A stretch of 38,147 nucleotides of DNA from Collybiopsis luxurians FD-317 M1 (taxonomy: Eukaryota; Basidiomycota; Agaricomycetes; Agaricales; Omphalotaceae), in assembly GCA_000827265.1 (NCBI GenBank), contig KN834765.1, forward strand, positions 790,701 through 828,847. The letters are read 5' to 3'. Shown piece after piece: positions 9,170 to 20,483 of the stretch. How positions within the stretch are numbered: position 1 is the stretch's first letter; each line of letters begins with the position of its first letter. The notes under the pieces are model-generated. The model saw only the letters and a list, made by a program, of their open reading frames with translations. It was not told the origin of the DNA and ran no database searches. The translations under genes were made by a program, and so were the position numbers.

Positions 9170-11940
9170 TTACTTCTTCACCAATCCCATCATCTGGCAG
9201 AACTTTTCTACCTTTGGCTTTACAAGGGCCTTTATGAGCATGTCAGCTGCATTGTCTTCTGTTGGCAGGTATCTAGGCATTAATACTTGGTGTGCTACTT
9301 GATCTTGGAGCCAGTAGTAGTTTAGATCAAGATGCTTCATTCTACCATGGTGTTCAGAATTCTTTGCAACCTGAATAGCAGACTGATTATCAACCCACAT
9401 ATCTGAGGGAGACTTCACCAAATAACCTAATTCCATTAATAGAGTCTGTATAGCACAGATCTCTTTGCCAGTCACATTAGCAGCAACAAATTCTGCTTCT
9501 GTAGTAGACAATGTCACTATTGGCTGTAGTTTACTGCACCAGCTGACAATTCCTGATCCAACCTTAATCATGTATTCAGTAGTGGATCTACTATTGTCCT
9601 TGTTGCCACCATGATCTGCATCACACAGAACAGTGATCAAGTCATTGTTATCAGGATCTGGCTCATATTCCAACTCCAAATCAATAGTCCCTTTTAAATA
9701 CTGAAATACATGCTTTACAGCTATCCAATGATGCATTCCAGGATTAGAGCTGAACCAGGCCAATACACTAGTGGCATAAGCAATATCAGGATGTGTTAAT
9801 AGGGCCAGAAACAACAAGGATCCAACAGCATTCATATAGGGGATATCCATCATCTCTTCCTTTTCTGCTGGTGTTTTGGGACTGTCAGCTTTGAATAGAG
9901 TGTGTCCAGGAGTCATTGGCATTCCAACTGGTTTGCAGTCAGTCATATCAAGCTCTTCAAGTTTTCGGAGTATATACTGCTTGGAATTAAGTCATAACTT
10001 TCCTGTACTTCTGTCTCTGGTGATTCCAATGCTTAACAAAAATTCAGTGTTGCCCAAGTCCCACAGCTTTAGATGCTTCTTCAATTCTTCTACAAAATGG
10101 TCTATTGCACCAGCATCTTTTGAGGCAAGAGTGATATCATCAACCCACACTGGAATAATCACTTTAAGGCCATTGTGTTCATATAGATAAATACATAGAT
10201 CAGAAGCAAGTCATTTGAAACCCATTTCAACAAACACACTTGCTAGTTTCTCACTCCAAAGATGGGGCAACTGCTTTAACCCATAAAGGGACTTGTTCAA
10301 CCTGCATACTTTTCCTGGTCCCCCTTGCCTGAATCCCTCTGGTTGCTTCATATAAATTTCTGTATCAATATCACTATTTATAAATGCATGTGAGATATCT
10401 ACTGAATGCAACTCTAAATCATCAATAGCTGCCAAAGATAAAATAACACGTAAAGTTGACCACCGCATAGTAGAGGCAAAGGTTTCCAGAAAATTAAATC
10501 CAGGTTGTCGACTAAACCCTTGTGCAAAAAGTTGAGCCTTGAAGCATTCAACAGTTCCATCAACTTTATGCTTGAGTTTGTATATCCATTTTGATCCAAT
10601 TGCCACCTGTCCTGGAGGTAAATCCACAATCTTCCAAGTGCCATTAGTAAGATGTGCAGTGATTTCCTCTGTCATTGCTTGTTCCCATTGATCTGCTTCT
10701 GGATTATTCAATGCCTCTTTAAAGCTCTGTGGCTCTACAAGGCAATTAACAACATGTCCATATTCACCATCATTGCTCTCAGTATCATCACTTGATGAAT
10801 CTGAATCTGATTGCTCAGGATTAGGATTAGGATTAGGATGAGAAACAGCTAGTATAGGAGCAGGTGCAGGTTCAGGTGCAGGCTGTACCTTCCAATACTC
10901 ACCAGGTGGCTTACAAGCTCTAGCTGGTTTGCTCAGAGCAATTGGATGTTCATCTGCTGGACCTTCCTTTGGAACAACTGGTGGTGCTTGACCTGAGTCA
11001 TTATCAACATCATCAATACCTTCCCTCTGAGAAAGAGGGTTAGCACTCGGGGGTGTAACAAGTTCTTTTTCAGTATTTTCAGCAGGAGGGAAATTGAAAA
11101 ACTGCGGGATTCTATTTTGCATCTGGGGTGGAGAAGGTACAGGTGGTGCATATGTCTTTGATGGCTGGGATTTGTACATGTAGCACTCATCAAAATCAGC
11201 TCTTTCACTAATCACCACTTTCTTTGTAACAGGATTCCAAAATTTCCAAGCTTTCATTCCTTCAGGATAATCAATAAAGATACATTTCTCCATATGCCAT
11301 CTCAAAGCTTCCCATTTGTCTTTCTGTACATGAACATAAGCTACACATCCCCAGACCCGCAAATGATCAACTTTTGGTTTCTCATTATACCAGCGCTCAT
11401 ATGAAGTTGAGTCAGGCACAGCTGATGTAGGACAACGATTCCAAACATGAACAAGTGCAGTGATCATGGCAATGATTCCTTCAAAGATGATGATTCTACC
11501 TAAGAACATTGTCCATCATTGGATCATCCATCTACAGAAAATACTCCTATAAACATGCATTGCAGTGGAATAGGAAAATTCCCACCAGGACTCTGGACAG
11601 CAAATGTGGTGTCGCATTGCTTTAGACTTGTCCATGAGTGTGCAATGTATATGTTCCACTCTACCATTTTGTTGATGAACATAAGGTTCTGAAGTTTGAA
11701 CCTCAATTCCTCCTGATTTAAGATAAGTCATGAATTCATTGGAAAAAAATTCTCCCCCTCAATCAATGCATAATATTTTTATTTTTTGACTGATCTGTTT
11801 TTCAGCCCAGGCTTTGAAATCTTTGAACAATTGTGATGCTTCAGATTTCTTATGTAGCATGATTGAGATACACTGAATTTTTTGGGTAGATATTAAAGTA
11901 ACTTGCAAGGGGTATTGAATATATTACTGATTTGAAAGTC
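9170..11940 (-). pseudogene. Copia Pol: integrase, reverse transcriptase and RNase H
   Basis: One minus-strand frame runs from about 11930 to the stop at 9170 with only a few internal stops (near 11759, 11516, 10211 and 9990), most of them TGA where Arg fits. Integrase: ILCID, stop, GGEFFSNEF, then SEPYVHQQNGRVEH. RT: VDLPPGQVAIGSKWIYKLK, LHSVDISHAFINSDID, SLYGLKQLPHLW and the catalytic PVWVDDITLASKD. RNase H: CDADHGG, STTEAEFVA and WVDNQSAI. A Pro/Asn/Glu-rich linker with a short PNPNPNPE repeat lies between integrase and RT. Few substitutions would separate this from an intact Pol, so it is probably a younger insertion than the gypsy element. Confidence 0.9.
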
Positions 11941-13037
11941 AAACATTGTGAAGTCAATGAAGAGAAAGATAACAGATTACATGCTCATTTCATGATAGCT
12001 ACAGCTGTTTGTTCCTGTTGCCTTTTTGGGCATTTTCTACACCAAAAAGGAAATCCCATTACTTGGTCTTCTAAATTGGATACCTTTTGAATTGCAATAA
12101 ATCATTGGAAATTACTTTTGAAGATCTTCTATCCTAGAGACTGCAAGTAACTCTTGCCACTGTCAGTCAATTTGTCAGAAGCTGTTAGCAATAACAATCA
12201 GATTTTTAAAAAATCAACATCACATGGTAGCTCAATTCTGTATCTAACACAAAAAAAATGAAAAAGAAGATCTTGAGCAAAGCCTGCCCAGCTGAATCAG
12301 GGAGAGTCTGACTCTTAGAATAGGCAGTATTGATGGAATCAAAGTCACTGTTCCTCTCTGTCCTTCCTGGAAGACCCAACTTTGCAGTTTGTACCTCATC
12401 TGATGACCAACCCAATGATTGTACTTCTATTCCCAATGTTCTTTATCTCAAATGAACCTTGCAAGCAAGGTGACTTAGCATGAGCTTTATTGTCAGTGTG
12501 GCATGGTACATAACTGTATGAGTCAAGTAGTCACATTCTTGTCCTCTCAACTTACACCAATAGGGACAAACAACTTGGCAGGCCAGTGCCTTTGGTGGCC
12601 ACGACATTTGCAAGAACCAAAGCAGCTGTTTTTTTTTCTGTTCACTGCAGAAGGGTTAGACCTATGGCTAGTTTTCCAAGGTACATGGTTCATCTAGTGT
12701 TGTTCTCCTACATGTACTTCACAGTATTCCTTCATAGTCAACACACTCCTCTCCATCTGCCCAGAAGCACCGGCATCACAATTGTACACTTGTTACCTGT
12801 ATCCCATTCAGGAAAGTGCACAGTTGCACAGTTAAATATTTCCTGCAGATATCATCCATTGTTTCTGACTGCCATGCATACTTGCCGATGGTATCTGTAG
12901 CATTTTTGTCAACCACCAACCTTCTGAAGCTCAAAGCAATTGTTGCTGAACATTTTCCATTATTACTGGCAGAATTTGATGATTTCATTTACCCCCAGTT
13001 CAAGAACCAATCCTCCCAACTTCAGAGTATCCTTGAC
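11941..13037. other. Unassigned repeat-block DNA
   Basis: CpG-poor sequence between the copia element and a TIR element. Short ORFs exist on both strands (for example 12206-12436 minus and 12586-12900 plus), but none shows a domain, motif or exon structure that I can support. It may include the missing 5' part of the copia element in unrecognisable form. Confidence 0.4.
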
Positions 13038-13905
13038 ATCAGGAAAAATAGCTTGAGCTTGGGGTTAAATTATAACAACCTCAAGAAACCTAAAAAGCAT
13101 AGGACACTTCAAGTACTTAGGTTACCTAGGTTTCAACAGTCCAACCCCTATATCCTAGGGTGCCCTAGGTTCTCCTAGATTGTCTCAGGTTGCCCCAGGT
13201 TGGCTCAGGTTGGCTCAGGTTGGCTCAGGTTACCTGAGGTTACCCCAGGTTGCATAAAGGGTTAATAAGTAAAAATAATATATCTTTATATATTACTGTT
13301 TGTACTCTATTCTACTGTATATAGTGAGCTATTGTACTTGTATAGTAGTAGTAGTAGTAGTATTGAACTTGTACATATTTTATGTATAGTATATATGGTA
13401 TACATTTTCACCAGGTATTATACTTTATAATGTATTACAGTATACTAGTATTAACCTAATATACTCAAGTACAGTATTTCAGTACAGTAAAGAGCTTATA
13501 CATGTACATATAGTGTGTATATAGTATGGTATAATTGTAATATACTTGTTTTGATCATATGAAAATTATTTTGATTGTAGACAGCTCACAGAGTTGCATC
13601 ATGTGACTTATGTCAAATTTCAGTTTCTATGAGTTATCTACAACTAAGAAGGTGTCCTTGTCATGCATTTAGGATAGATTAAAGCATAGGTATATATATT
13701 CAATATAATTTTGCCTTATTTGGTAATATTTACAGCATCACTCCTCAGGTATCCCAAAGATACTTGAGGTTTGCCCAGGATATTGGCATTTCCTAGGTTA
13801 CCTGAGGTTCACCCAGGTTGCACAGGTCACCTAGGTCACCCAGGTCTCTCAGGTTGCTTCAGGTTGCCTCCTAGGTAACCTGAGGCTCAGACCATTTTTC
13901 ATGAT
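13038..13905 (-). mobile_element. Non-autonomous TIR element, copy 3 (868 bp, divergent)
   Basis: The left end is ATCAGGAAAAATAGCTTGAG and the right end reads inward as ATCATGAAAAATGGTC, matching the termini of the copies at 1475 and 19605. The internal TTTTGATTGTAGACAGCTCAC segment is shared by all three. Orientation is the same as the 19605 copy. The flanks (TGAC and GGAT) show no target duplication. The left subterminal part contains a run of about ten 10-base units ending in AGGT or its variants. No ORF is present. It is clearly older than, or from a different subfamily to, the other two copies. Confidence 0.7.
13151..13250 (+). repeat. Decamer tandem array inside TIR element copy 3
   Basis: Ten consecutive 10-base units can be read, with the exact unit TGGCTCAGGT three times at 13201-13230 and variants such as TGCCCTAGGT, TGTCTCAGGT, TGCCCCAGGT and TACCTGAGGT around it. 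The period equals about one helical turn, which would put every motif on the same DNA face. Confidence 0.8.
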
Positions 13906-15402
13906 GGATCTTCTCTCCTCCCTTCTTATTATCAACAGCAATGTCAGGCTGTGCATTTAACACCATGAGCGACTGTCTTCTGGTCAATTAGCTACCTGAA
14001 CTCTTTGTAATCTGCACACTATGCATGACTTGGTTGCTAAAAGGAAACTGCTGCTGGAAACCACCTTTTTCTGGGTATTGGATGCAAATCCAGGATGGAC
14101 AGAGAGCAATTTGCACACAATGATGCTTCTGGTATGTACTTTTCAGTTGTTCCAGAAAGAGAAAACTGAAGAGACATTATGATAGGCATCTAGCAATCCT
14201 TTCCTTTTTGTAAACAAGCTGTGCAATATCTCTGTTGCTAACTTGCAAACCCTCAATGCATGCTGATGGTTGGACAATGAAGTTGTGAACTATTTTGTTC
14301 AGAAGTGGTGTAGCAAATCCAAATGGACACTGGGGTTGTCCACATTCTTTGGCTGCAAATTTTTATTCAAGGAGCAATTGTGCATTAATGCAACATAAAA
14401 TTTTTGCTGGGAGGATGAATGTCAGATTCAAAGGTGGTGTCGAGCAGCACAGGTGAGCAATAAACTTGAAATTTTGAATTTTATTTCCCAAACTTGCAGT
14501 AGCAAAATCTTACACTTGACTATTGGGAGTTGGTGTTCATCCCAATCAATGAAGATAACTGTCATTGGTATTCAACTTGTATCAATTTCTGTCTTAAATG
14601 AATCAACATTTATGACAGCCTGTGTGAGAGATGTTTGCCAAATTGTCAGAAGCCAGTTCCTTTGTGAAAAAATACCAATCTCATGCTGGTAATGCCATCT
14701 TTGTCAGTGTCCACATTCTTTTCTTATATCTTGTTTCCTGCAGGTCTTGATGTAGCTTACTGAAGTCCTTGGTCATTTCAAAGGTGAAGAAGTTCTTCTG
14801 AAAAATAACCCTCATACAGAATGGATTTGTGATCCCCATACCAAGGTAAGGCTACAATGGTTGTTCTACCTCCTGACACTGATTATGTAACCAGGTACCT
14901 TTTCAACCTAATACATATGACTGTGGTGTTCATATGCTGTGGCATTTGCAGCATGTCATTGAGTTTGGAACTGTCCAAGAGGATCTCCCAGAATACACTT
15001 CAAATTTTTCCCGAGAATATGGTTGGCAAAAGGTGAAGACTGGCACACAAGCTTCTGACTGACTGCAGCTTTTAAACCACACATGGCCTTGACAGGATCA
15101 AGGACTGTTGACCTTCAAGAAGCCTTCAATTCAGTTACATTTGTTTAATCACAATGTATTTTCTAGATTGTGTGTATGTAGTAAGGAGAATTCAACTGGT
15201 ACTTAGAGCCTGGGTGGAGCCGATGCATTACAGCCAATCATAGTGGGAAGAAATTTCCATTTATAGACAATGTCAGGTACTTTTGTTTTCTCATCATGCA
15301 CTGTGTCACATAAGTTTCTAATCTGATCTTGACTCTCAACTGCCATCATCCTACAAAATCATATTTGATGCATTCTTCTTATTCTCATATTCTACTGTTC
15401 CA
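13906..15402 (+). other. Exon-like fragments of an unrecognised gene
   Basis: CpG-poor sequence with convincing splice signals but no intact ORF. The clearest case joins an exon ending CDPHTK (ACCAAG/GTAAGG, donor near 14846) to one starting HVIEFGTVQEDLPEY after TTTGCAG (near 14950), phase 0. Another piece near 14000 reads LVAKRKLLLETTFFWVLDANPGW with a TGA just upstream. I cannot name the family. It could be the front of the nuclease/kinase-like pseudogene that follows, or a separate decayed gene. Confidence 0.35.
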
Positions 15403-16215
15403 ATGCCAACAGCTTCAGTATACATTTTGGATACTGAAGGCAATCATTATTCAGATAAAACCCAACTGTTCACAATCAACCCCCAATTTCTATTGCAGAC
15501 TTACACCAATCTTTGCAAACTGTTTTAGGGAAGCTTCAATATTTATGATGTTACATTGAAAGCTGATATTATGTCAAAACTCTCCACCAATGACCAATTG
15601 TGGTTTCCCTCTGACCTCCCACCACCCTTATTGGTGCAGGACCAATTCCCAACTTCACTCAATGTCATGTTCCTTGTCATTTGCTTTCCCTTGCCACTCC
15701 AGCTTTATCTTCCTGAACTTGCCAGTAACAGGAAATTTATAGATGCTTGGGCTCCATCTGAGTGGATACCATTTACAATTGAAAGTATGGTGGCCCATGT
15801 CGAGAAGCCTTTTAAAATATATTATGATCTCCCCCAGAACAATATTGCTCCTGCATTTCAAGATGAAGCACCCATCTTGGATGTGGAGGGCCTCAATGTT
15901 GAACTGGAGGAAGAGAAGGATGAAGACAATGACAACAACCAGGAAGAATACTGGGGCAGGTATGGTGAACAGATTGTTCCTGACAATGAAGAGTATGATT
16001 CTGATAAAATGGATGCTGACAACAATGACTATGCAATGCAAACAGATGGAGTGCCTAATGAGGTGGCTATAGCCTCTGGCTCTGGCTCTGGCTCTGGGGT
16101 AATTGTAAACCAGGATGATGCATTGGAAGAGGCTGAAGGTTCTGACATCTATGACACAACAATGACTGACAAGGATTGTCTTCCATCACAGAAAGTGACA
16201 AAAATAGGAATGTAA
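15403..16215 (+). pseudogene. Acidic protein fragment, possible N-terminal exon of the kinase-like pseudogene
   Basis: A frame opens at the ATG at 15403 (MPTASVYILDTEGNHYSDK) and runs about 270 codons with a single TAG at 15526, where Gln fits. The middle has a WFPSDLPPPLLV motif. The second half is strongly acidic (ELEEEKDEDNDNNQEE and similar) with a short Gly-Ser repeat (SGSGSGSG) coded by GGCTCT units. The stop at 16213 is followed at once by a splice-like GTAAGA. The plus-strand kinase-like pieces follow within 150 bases, so this may be the N-terminal part of the same gene. No known domain is recognised. Confidence 0.4.
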
Positions 16216-16345
16216 AGGTAAGAAATATATTGTCATATATAGGAACATTGACAAATACCTAGGAATACCTGGCAATATCTGAGCTTACCTGTCCAGCATT
16301 CCTCTATCTTCTACCACCTATTATTGTCACTTTTTGTGATGTCAG

Positions 16346-18510
16346 TGCAAGTATGGGATGCAGGTTTTCAACCTTGTCCACAAGTATACTGCTCATCTTC
16401 TCTACACAAAGCGCTGCATCCCAGAATTGGTAATCTAGAAATAGGTTTTGTTACCAATTGTGATACTAATGTCCTTTACAGGCAATCCAAAACCTTCTCA
16501 CCTCATCTGCTGCTCATGGAGACCCTTGCATTGGACTGGTTGTTAAATCCCATCTAGAAAAGGACAATGGCACCAGAGATGTGCGATCTCAAGAATTAGA
16601 AGGAAATCACTACATGCAAGTGATTACTACTTGTGTGACCAATTGTTACATAGCTGAGACTAGGCAGAGTGAAGTTTATTCCCTGTTCCAGGCCCCTATG
16701 TATGATGTATTTGACTATTGGGCACTGGATCTGCATGATTGGAAGAAGATATATCTGTAAGCCCTTTTCTATTTGATCAGTTCAGATGGAACACTTAGCA
16801 ATGTTCAGTGGCTTGAAACCCCCTCTCATTGCTTCACCTCATTAACAATTCTGTATACCCATTCAAGTTGAGTCTGAAGGCAACCAAGTGCATCAATATA
16901 ACATCAGCTCTGATCTGGCCATTTTCAGAGGTGCCAAGCCTTTTCTATTCATGGAGGTATTTTCAGACTGGTACAATAGAGACAAGTTGATAGTATATGG
17001 AGCTTCCATTGTTTGATCAATGTCAAAGCACTATAAGGACACAATTTTTGTCCTTCTGCTTTTGCAAATTGACAAGGCCTTCTGTGCACATTTGTTCTTC
17101 TTTTTTGAGCATGGCAAAGAGGTATCTTCATATTTTGGTGGCTTTTCTCCAGTACTAATTTGTTTCAGGTTCAATACTTTTACAAGACTTTTGATCTCAC
17201 AAATCTTTCAGAAAGGTTGAAGTTCACCATGGTTCTATATAATATTGCTGATCGGGAACCATGCTTTGAAATGGATGAATGGTTAAAAGTGATTAAGAGA
17301 TACTACCATAGACAACAGGGGTGGTTGGCCTTCAGTGCCAAGGGCAGAGGAAAAGGAAAGTCTAAAGGGAAAAAGTGAGCAATCAGCCTTCAAACTGGAC
17401 AGGGAGAACATAGCAGCCCAAAGCAAAAGCAGAGAGGAAAGCGAGGTGGAAGCCCTGGTGGAAGTTGTGGTAGAGGAAGCCACACTGGTGGCTCTGCCGG
17501 AGGAAGTCAAGGTGGAGGTACTGGGGGAGAGAATACACAAGGAGGCACTGGAGAAGGATGTGGAAATAGAGGCAATGGGGGAGGAAGACAAGGAGGAGGC
17601 AGTCAGGGAGGAAATGTAAGATGATCTGTGCACCTACAGTCCAAAGGTGAGACCATAGTGCGCAAAATGCTTAGTATGTTCACTGTGGAAGGCTTTCTTG
17701 ATCCCATTCAAATCATACGCAATCTCCTATAAATTGTATTAATATGATTTTTACTGTTTTGAAGAGGTCTCACCCTTGGACTTTAATTTTCAGGGCAGAG
17801 AAGAATGGCAAAATATTTGTGGTCAAACAAATATGTGTATTGTCAATAGAAGCATAATTTTTTTGAATGAATTTGCATCATCAGAATATCATTCAACTAA
17901 AAGAAATCATTTTCAGTGGGTGCCAGCAACTCCTTCTTGTATTTCCAATGAACACTGTACTCACAGTTGCTCTGAAGAACCCCACCTTAGCATCAAAGCT
18001 CCACAGCATGAGTCATGACCTGGCAACCAGTGTTCAATTTCTGCATGATATGGGAATTGCTCACATGGATATCAAATCCAATAACTTGGTCTTCAATAAC
18101 AATTTTGATCTGATTATCTATGTGGTGAAGGAATCTAGCAAAGTCTCTCTGGAGGACTATGGTGGATGAGGCACAATGTTTTGGATGGTGCCAGGTTCAT
18201 CTGTTCTAATACCTTGAATCAACTCCTTACATCTATCTTTGCATTGTCAGAGGTAAGGGCTAATAAACCTTTTAGCCCCATCTTGGCCAATCGATATTCT
18301 TGTGGTGTTGTTTTGACGAAGATTGTGACAGCGGCTGGACAGGCAAATATGGGCCACAGGTGGACTGAAAATCTTCATAATTTTGCCACTAGACTTGTCA
18401 CTCACAATCCCTCTTGCAGGCCCACTCTCTCAATTTGGGCTTTTTCACTCCCCAGGCTAGCTTCCAGTTCTCGGCCTCCTCTGAGAGATCTTTCTGTGTC
18501 CAATCAATAA
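16346..18510 (+). pseudogene. Decayed multi-exon nuclease-like/protein-kinase-like gene
   Basis: Exons can be followed: MQVFNLVHKYTAHLLYTKRC ends at 16429 (GTAATC), and the next starts at 16482 and ends at 16756 (GTAAGC). A later exon has SSDLAIFRGAKPFLFMEVFS, which resembles the Asp...Glu pattern of PD-(D/E)XK nucleases but without a clear Lys. A Gly-rich stretch (about 17440-17615) follows. Then comes a kinase domain: VVKQIC (Lys of subdomain II), LHHQNIIQLKEIIF, LLLVFPM, the catalytic loop GIAHMDIKSNNLVF, GTMFWM and a C-lobe ending NPSCRPTLSIW. Stops inside (for example 17376 and two upstream of LHHQN) are TGA or TAA where Arg or Gln fits. A dead copy, perhaps of a dispersed effector-like family. 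Confidence 0.6.
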
Positions 18511-19045
18511 TATAATTTTGCAACCCTCCTCTTTTCAATTATTGTTATATTTATATCTTGTGGACTTCCATAGAACAAATACAGTCATTCACCACTCCAT
18601 GAGACAAATGAAGATTTGGCCATCCCTTGACTACTACTGCACTTTATGGATTTTTTATGATTAGGATTATATAGAAGTAATACTAGTTTGTTTTGGTGTC
18701 AGGCAAAGTCTAAATAGCCTATAATTACTTTTTTACAATCCAGAGGCACTGATGTGCCCCAGGGTACCCAAATCACTGTCAGTTTGCATGAGCACTTTTG
18801 AGTTGAACAAATAAGGCAAGTGTTGAGGTCTACCCTGATGTCATGCTTAGAGTCAAGTGACTGGGTGCACAAAAATGTGATTTTCTAATGGGATATCATG
18901 TGTCACTTCAAAGTTTCATCTGATCCATCATCTTGTCAGTGTGCCACTCAAACTCACTTTTGTGAACCTCACTTGAAAGTATGGACCAGCCAAATTCAAA
19001 TGACAGTGTTATACAAGTAAGCTGTTTTCATATTCCTAAACTTTT
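18511..19045. other. No gene recognised
   Basis: CpG-poor, AT-rich sequence after the kinase-like pseudogene. Only short unconvincing ORFs are present. Confidence 0.4.
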
Positions 19046-19604
19046 ATGATTGCTAATAAACAAGGATTGTCTTTGCAGACTTTAAGGGCACTAGCACAAG
19101 CTGGCCACCCAGGCAGTGTTCATGAGCTTTGTAGCATTTCCACCCCATCTACTTTTATTCAGGATCTTCCCATACTCTGTTACTATCTTTCCCAAAATAG
19201 CCCTCATCCTCTGAATGATCCAGGCCTATGTAAGGTCACTTTTGAGCTAGTCATGAAGGTACTTTCCACAATAGCCCTTGGATTGGCAGAACCCAGGACT
19301 TCTGATCAAAGGCATCTCTTTACTTGCTGAGTGCAAAATACCATCTGACCATTATGGGACACCCTATTTACATGGCTCTCTTTCTTCATTAAATCTTTTG
19401 TTGAGTATGATCTGAAATATTTTGAATACTTGGAGGACACAGCAGGTCTTCCAGCATTAGAATTCTCTATGTTGATTCTTGCACAAGTGTTCTATCTTGA
19501 AATCATCAAATGGGAAGACTTTCTGCAGACAAGCAAAGGCCCAGATGTGATGTTCTGCACACACCTCTATACTCTAGCAATTACATCTCCACCATCTGGA
19601 TTCC
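19046..19604 (+). pseudogene. Helical protein fragment, possibly MYND-associated repeat type
   Basis: Two plus-strand pieces separated by stops near 19328 and 19346 read TLRALAQAGHPGSVHELCSI, LPILCYYLSQNSPHPLNDPG, then LFTWLSFFIKSFVEYDLKY and LPALEFSMLILAQVFYLE. The pattern resembles the alpha-helical region found beside MYND-type zinc fingers in many basidiomycete proteins, but no zinc finger is seen and the match is by eye only. The piece is cut off by the TIR element at 19605. Confidence 0.3.
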
Positions 19605-20483
19605 ATCAGGAAAAAGGCCCTATAGCCCAGGCACATATGGGTTGTTATGGGCTGTCCTCAGGCAGTTTAAGGCTTCTCAGGAGTCCTGGGCTACATAGGC
19701 TGCCCAGGATGCCAAGGGACACCCCCCAAATCCTGTGGAGCCTGAGAGTCCCTGGGGATCCCTGGGGGTCTTTCAGGTGTCCTGAGGCTTCAATATATAA
19801 ATGTGAAATAATAAAATATACTTCCATCTGTTCTTCTACTTACTCTATACTGTATATCCTACTCTTGTACTGCTTTTAATGTACTGTAGTATTGTATTTT
19901 ATTATATAGCTGTAATGATTTATTGTTACCTATTACTTCAGTTTTACTAGTCAGTTATTATACTAATGTAAGCTCTGTATTGACTTAACATACTCAAGCA
20001 CAGTATATTTGTGTAGTACAAAGCCTATACATATGTACATAGTATATATACAATAAGTTATGATAATATTGTGCATGTTTGGACCATGGGAAAATTTTTT
20101 TGATTGTAGACAGTTCACGGTGAGCTCATCATGTGATTCATGAGAAAAGTGAAAACCTCTTCATAATTCTCACAAAATAAATGTTCTAGTTGTGCATTTA
20201 CACAAGAATAATGCATGACTGTATATTTGCAATGTAATTTTGCATAATTTGTAGCATTTAGAATATTTCTGCTCCTGGGATCTTCAGGGAGCCCTCAGGG
20301 ACTCTCAGGTTATTTTCAAACATCTTCCAGGGAGCCTAGGAATTGGCCCAAAACCTGGGAAGCCTAAGCAACCTAAGCAACTTGGAGTACCTGAGAGTGC
20401 CTGAGGGTTCCTAGGATTTGGCCATTTTCCTGGGCACCCTCAGGCTTCCTGTATTTGCCTGGGCTTAAGGTACTTTTCCTGAT
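19605..20483 (-). mobile_element. Non-autonomous TIR element, copy 2 (879 bp)
   Basis: The left end is ATCAGGAAAAAGGCCCTATA and the right end reads inward as ATCAGGAAAAGTACCTTAAG, a good pair of terminal inverted repeats. It is almost collinear with 1475-2349 in reverse complement, differing by scattered substitutions and small indels. The flanks TTCC and GTGA do not match. Its right end interrupts the minus-strand gag-like frame at 20484. The long plus-strand ORF across its left end (19430-19879) is a chance read-through into the element. Confidence 0.85.

Larger units (their letters stand above)
8661..11940 (-). mobile_element. Ty1/copia element, minus strand, 3' part with LTR
   Basis: In minus direction the order is integrase, reverse transcriptase, RNase H, polypurine stretch and 3' LTR. 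The integrase upstream of RT is the copia order. The 5' LTR, gag, protease and front of integrase are not recognisable to the right of about 11940. Its RNase H part is a close copy of bases 1-711 in the opposite orientation. Decay is light compared with the gypsy element. Confidence 0.88.

Noticed and set aside
10821..10845. GGATTA tandem units resembling a telomere repeat
   Set aside because: The units lie inside the copia Pol linker on the minus strand, coding Pro-Asn repeats, and are few in number.
13151..13880. Repeated AGGT/CCTAGG words suggesting a CRISPR-like array
   Set aside because: Units are about 10 bases with no unique spacers, and lie in a eukaryotic transposon.
17335..17619. 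94-residue Glu/Val-rich plus-strand ORF
   Set aside because: Alternate-frame shadow of the Gly-rich linker that is in frame with the kinase-like pseudogene pieces.
19430..19879. 149-residue plus-strand ORF
   Set aside because: Its second half is the TIR element read by chance. Only the part before 19605 is kept, as a low-confidence fragment.
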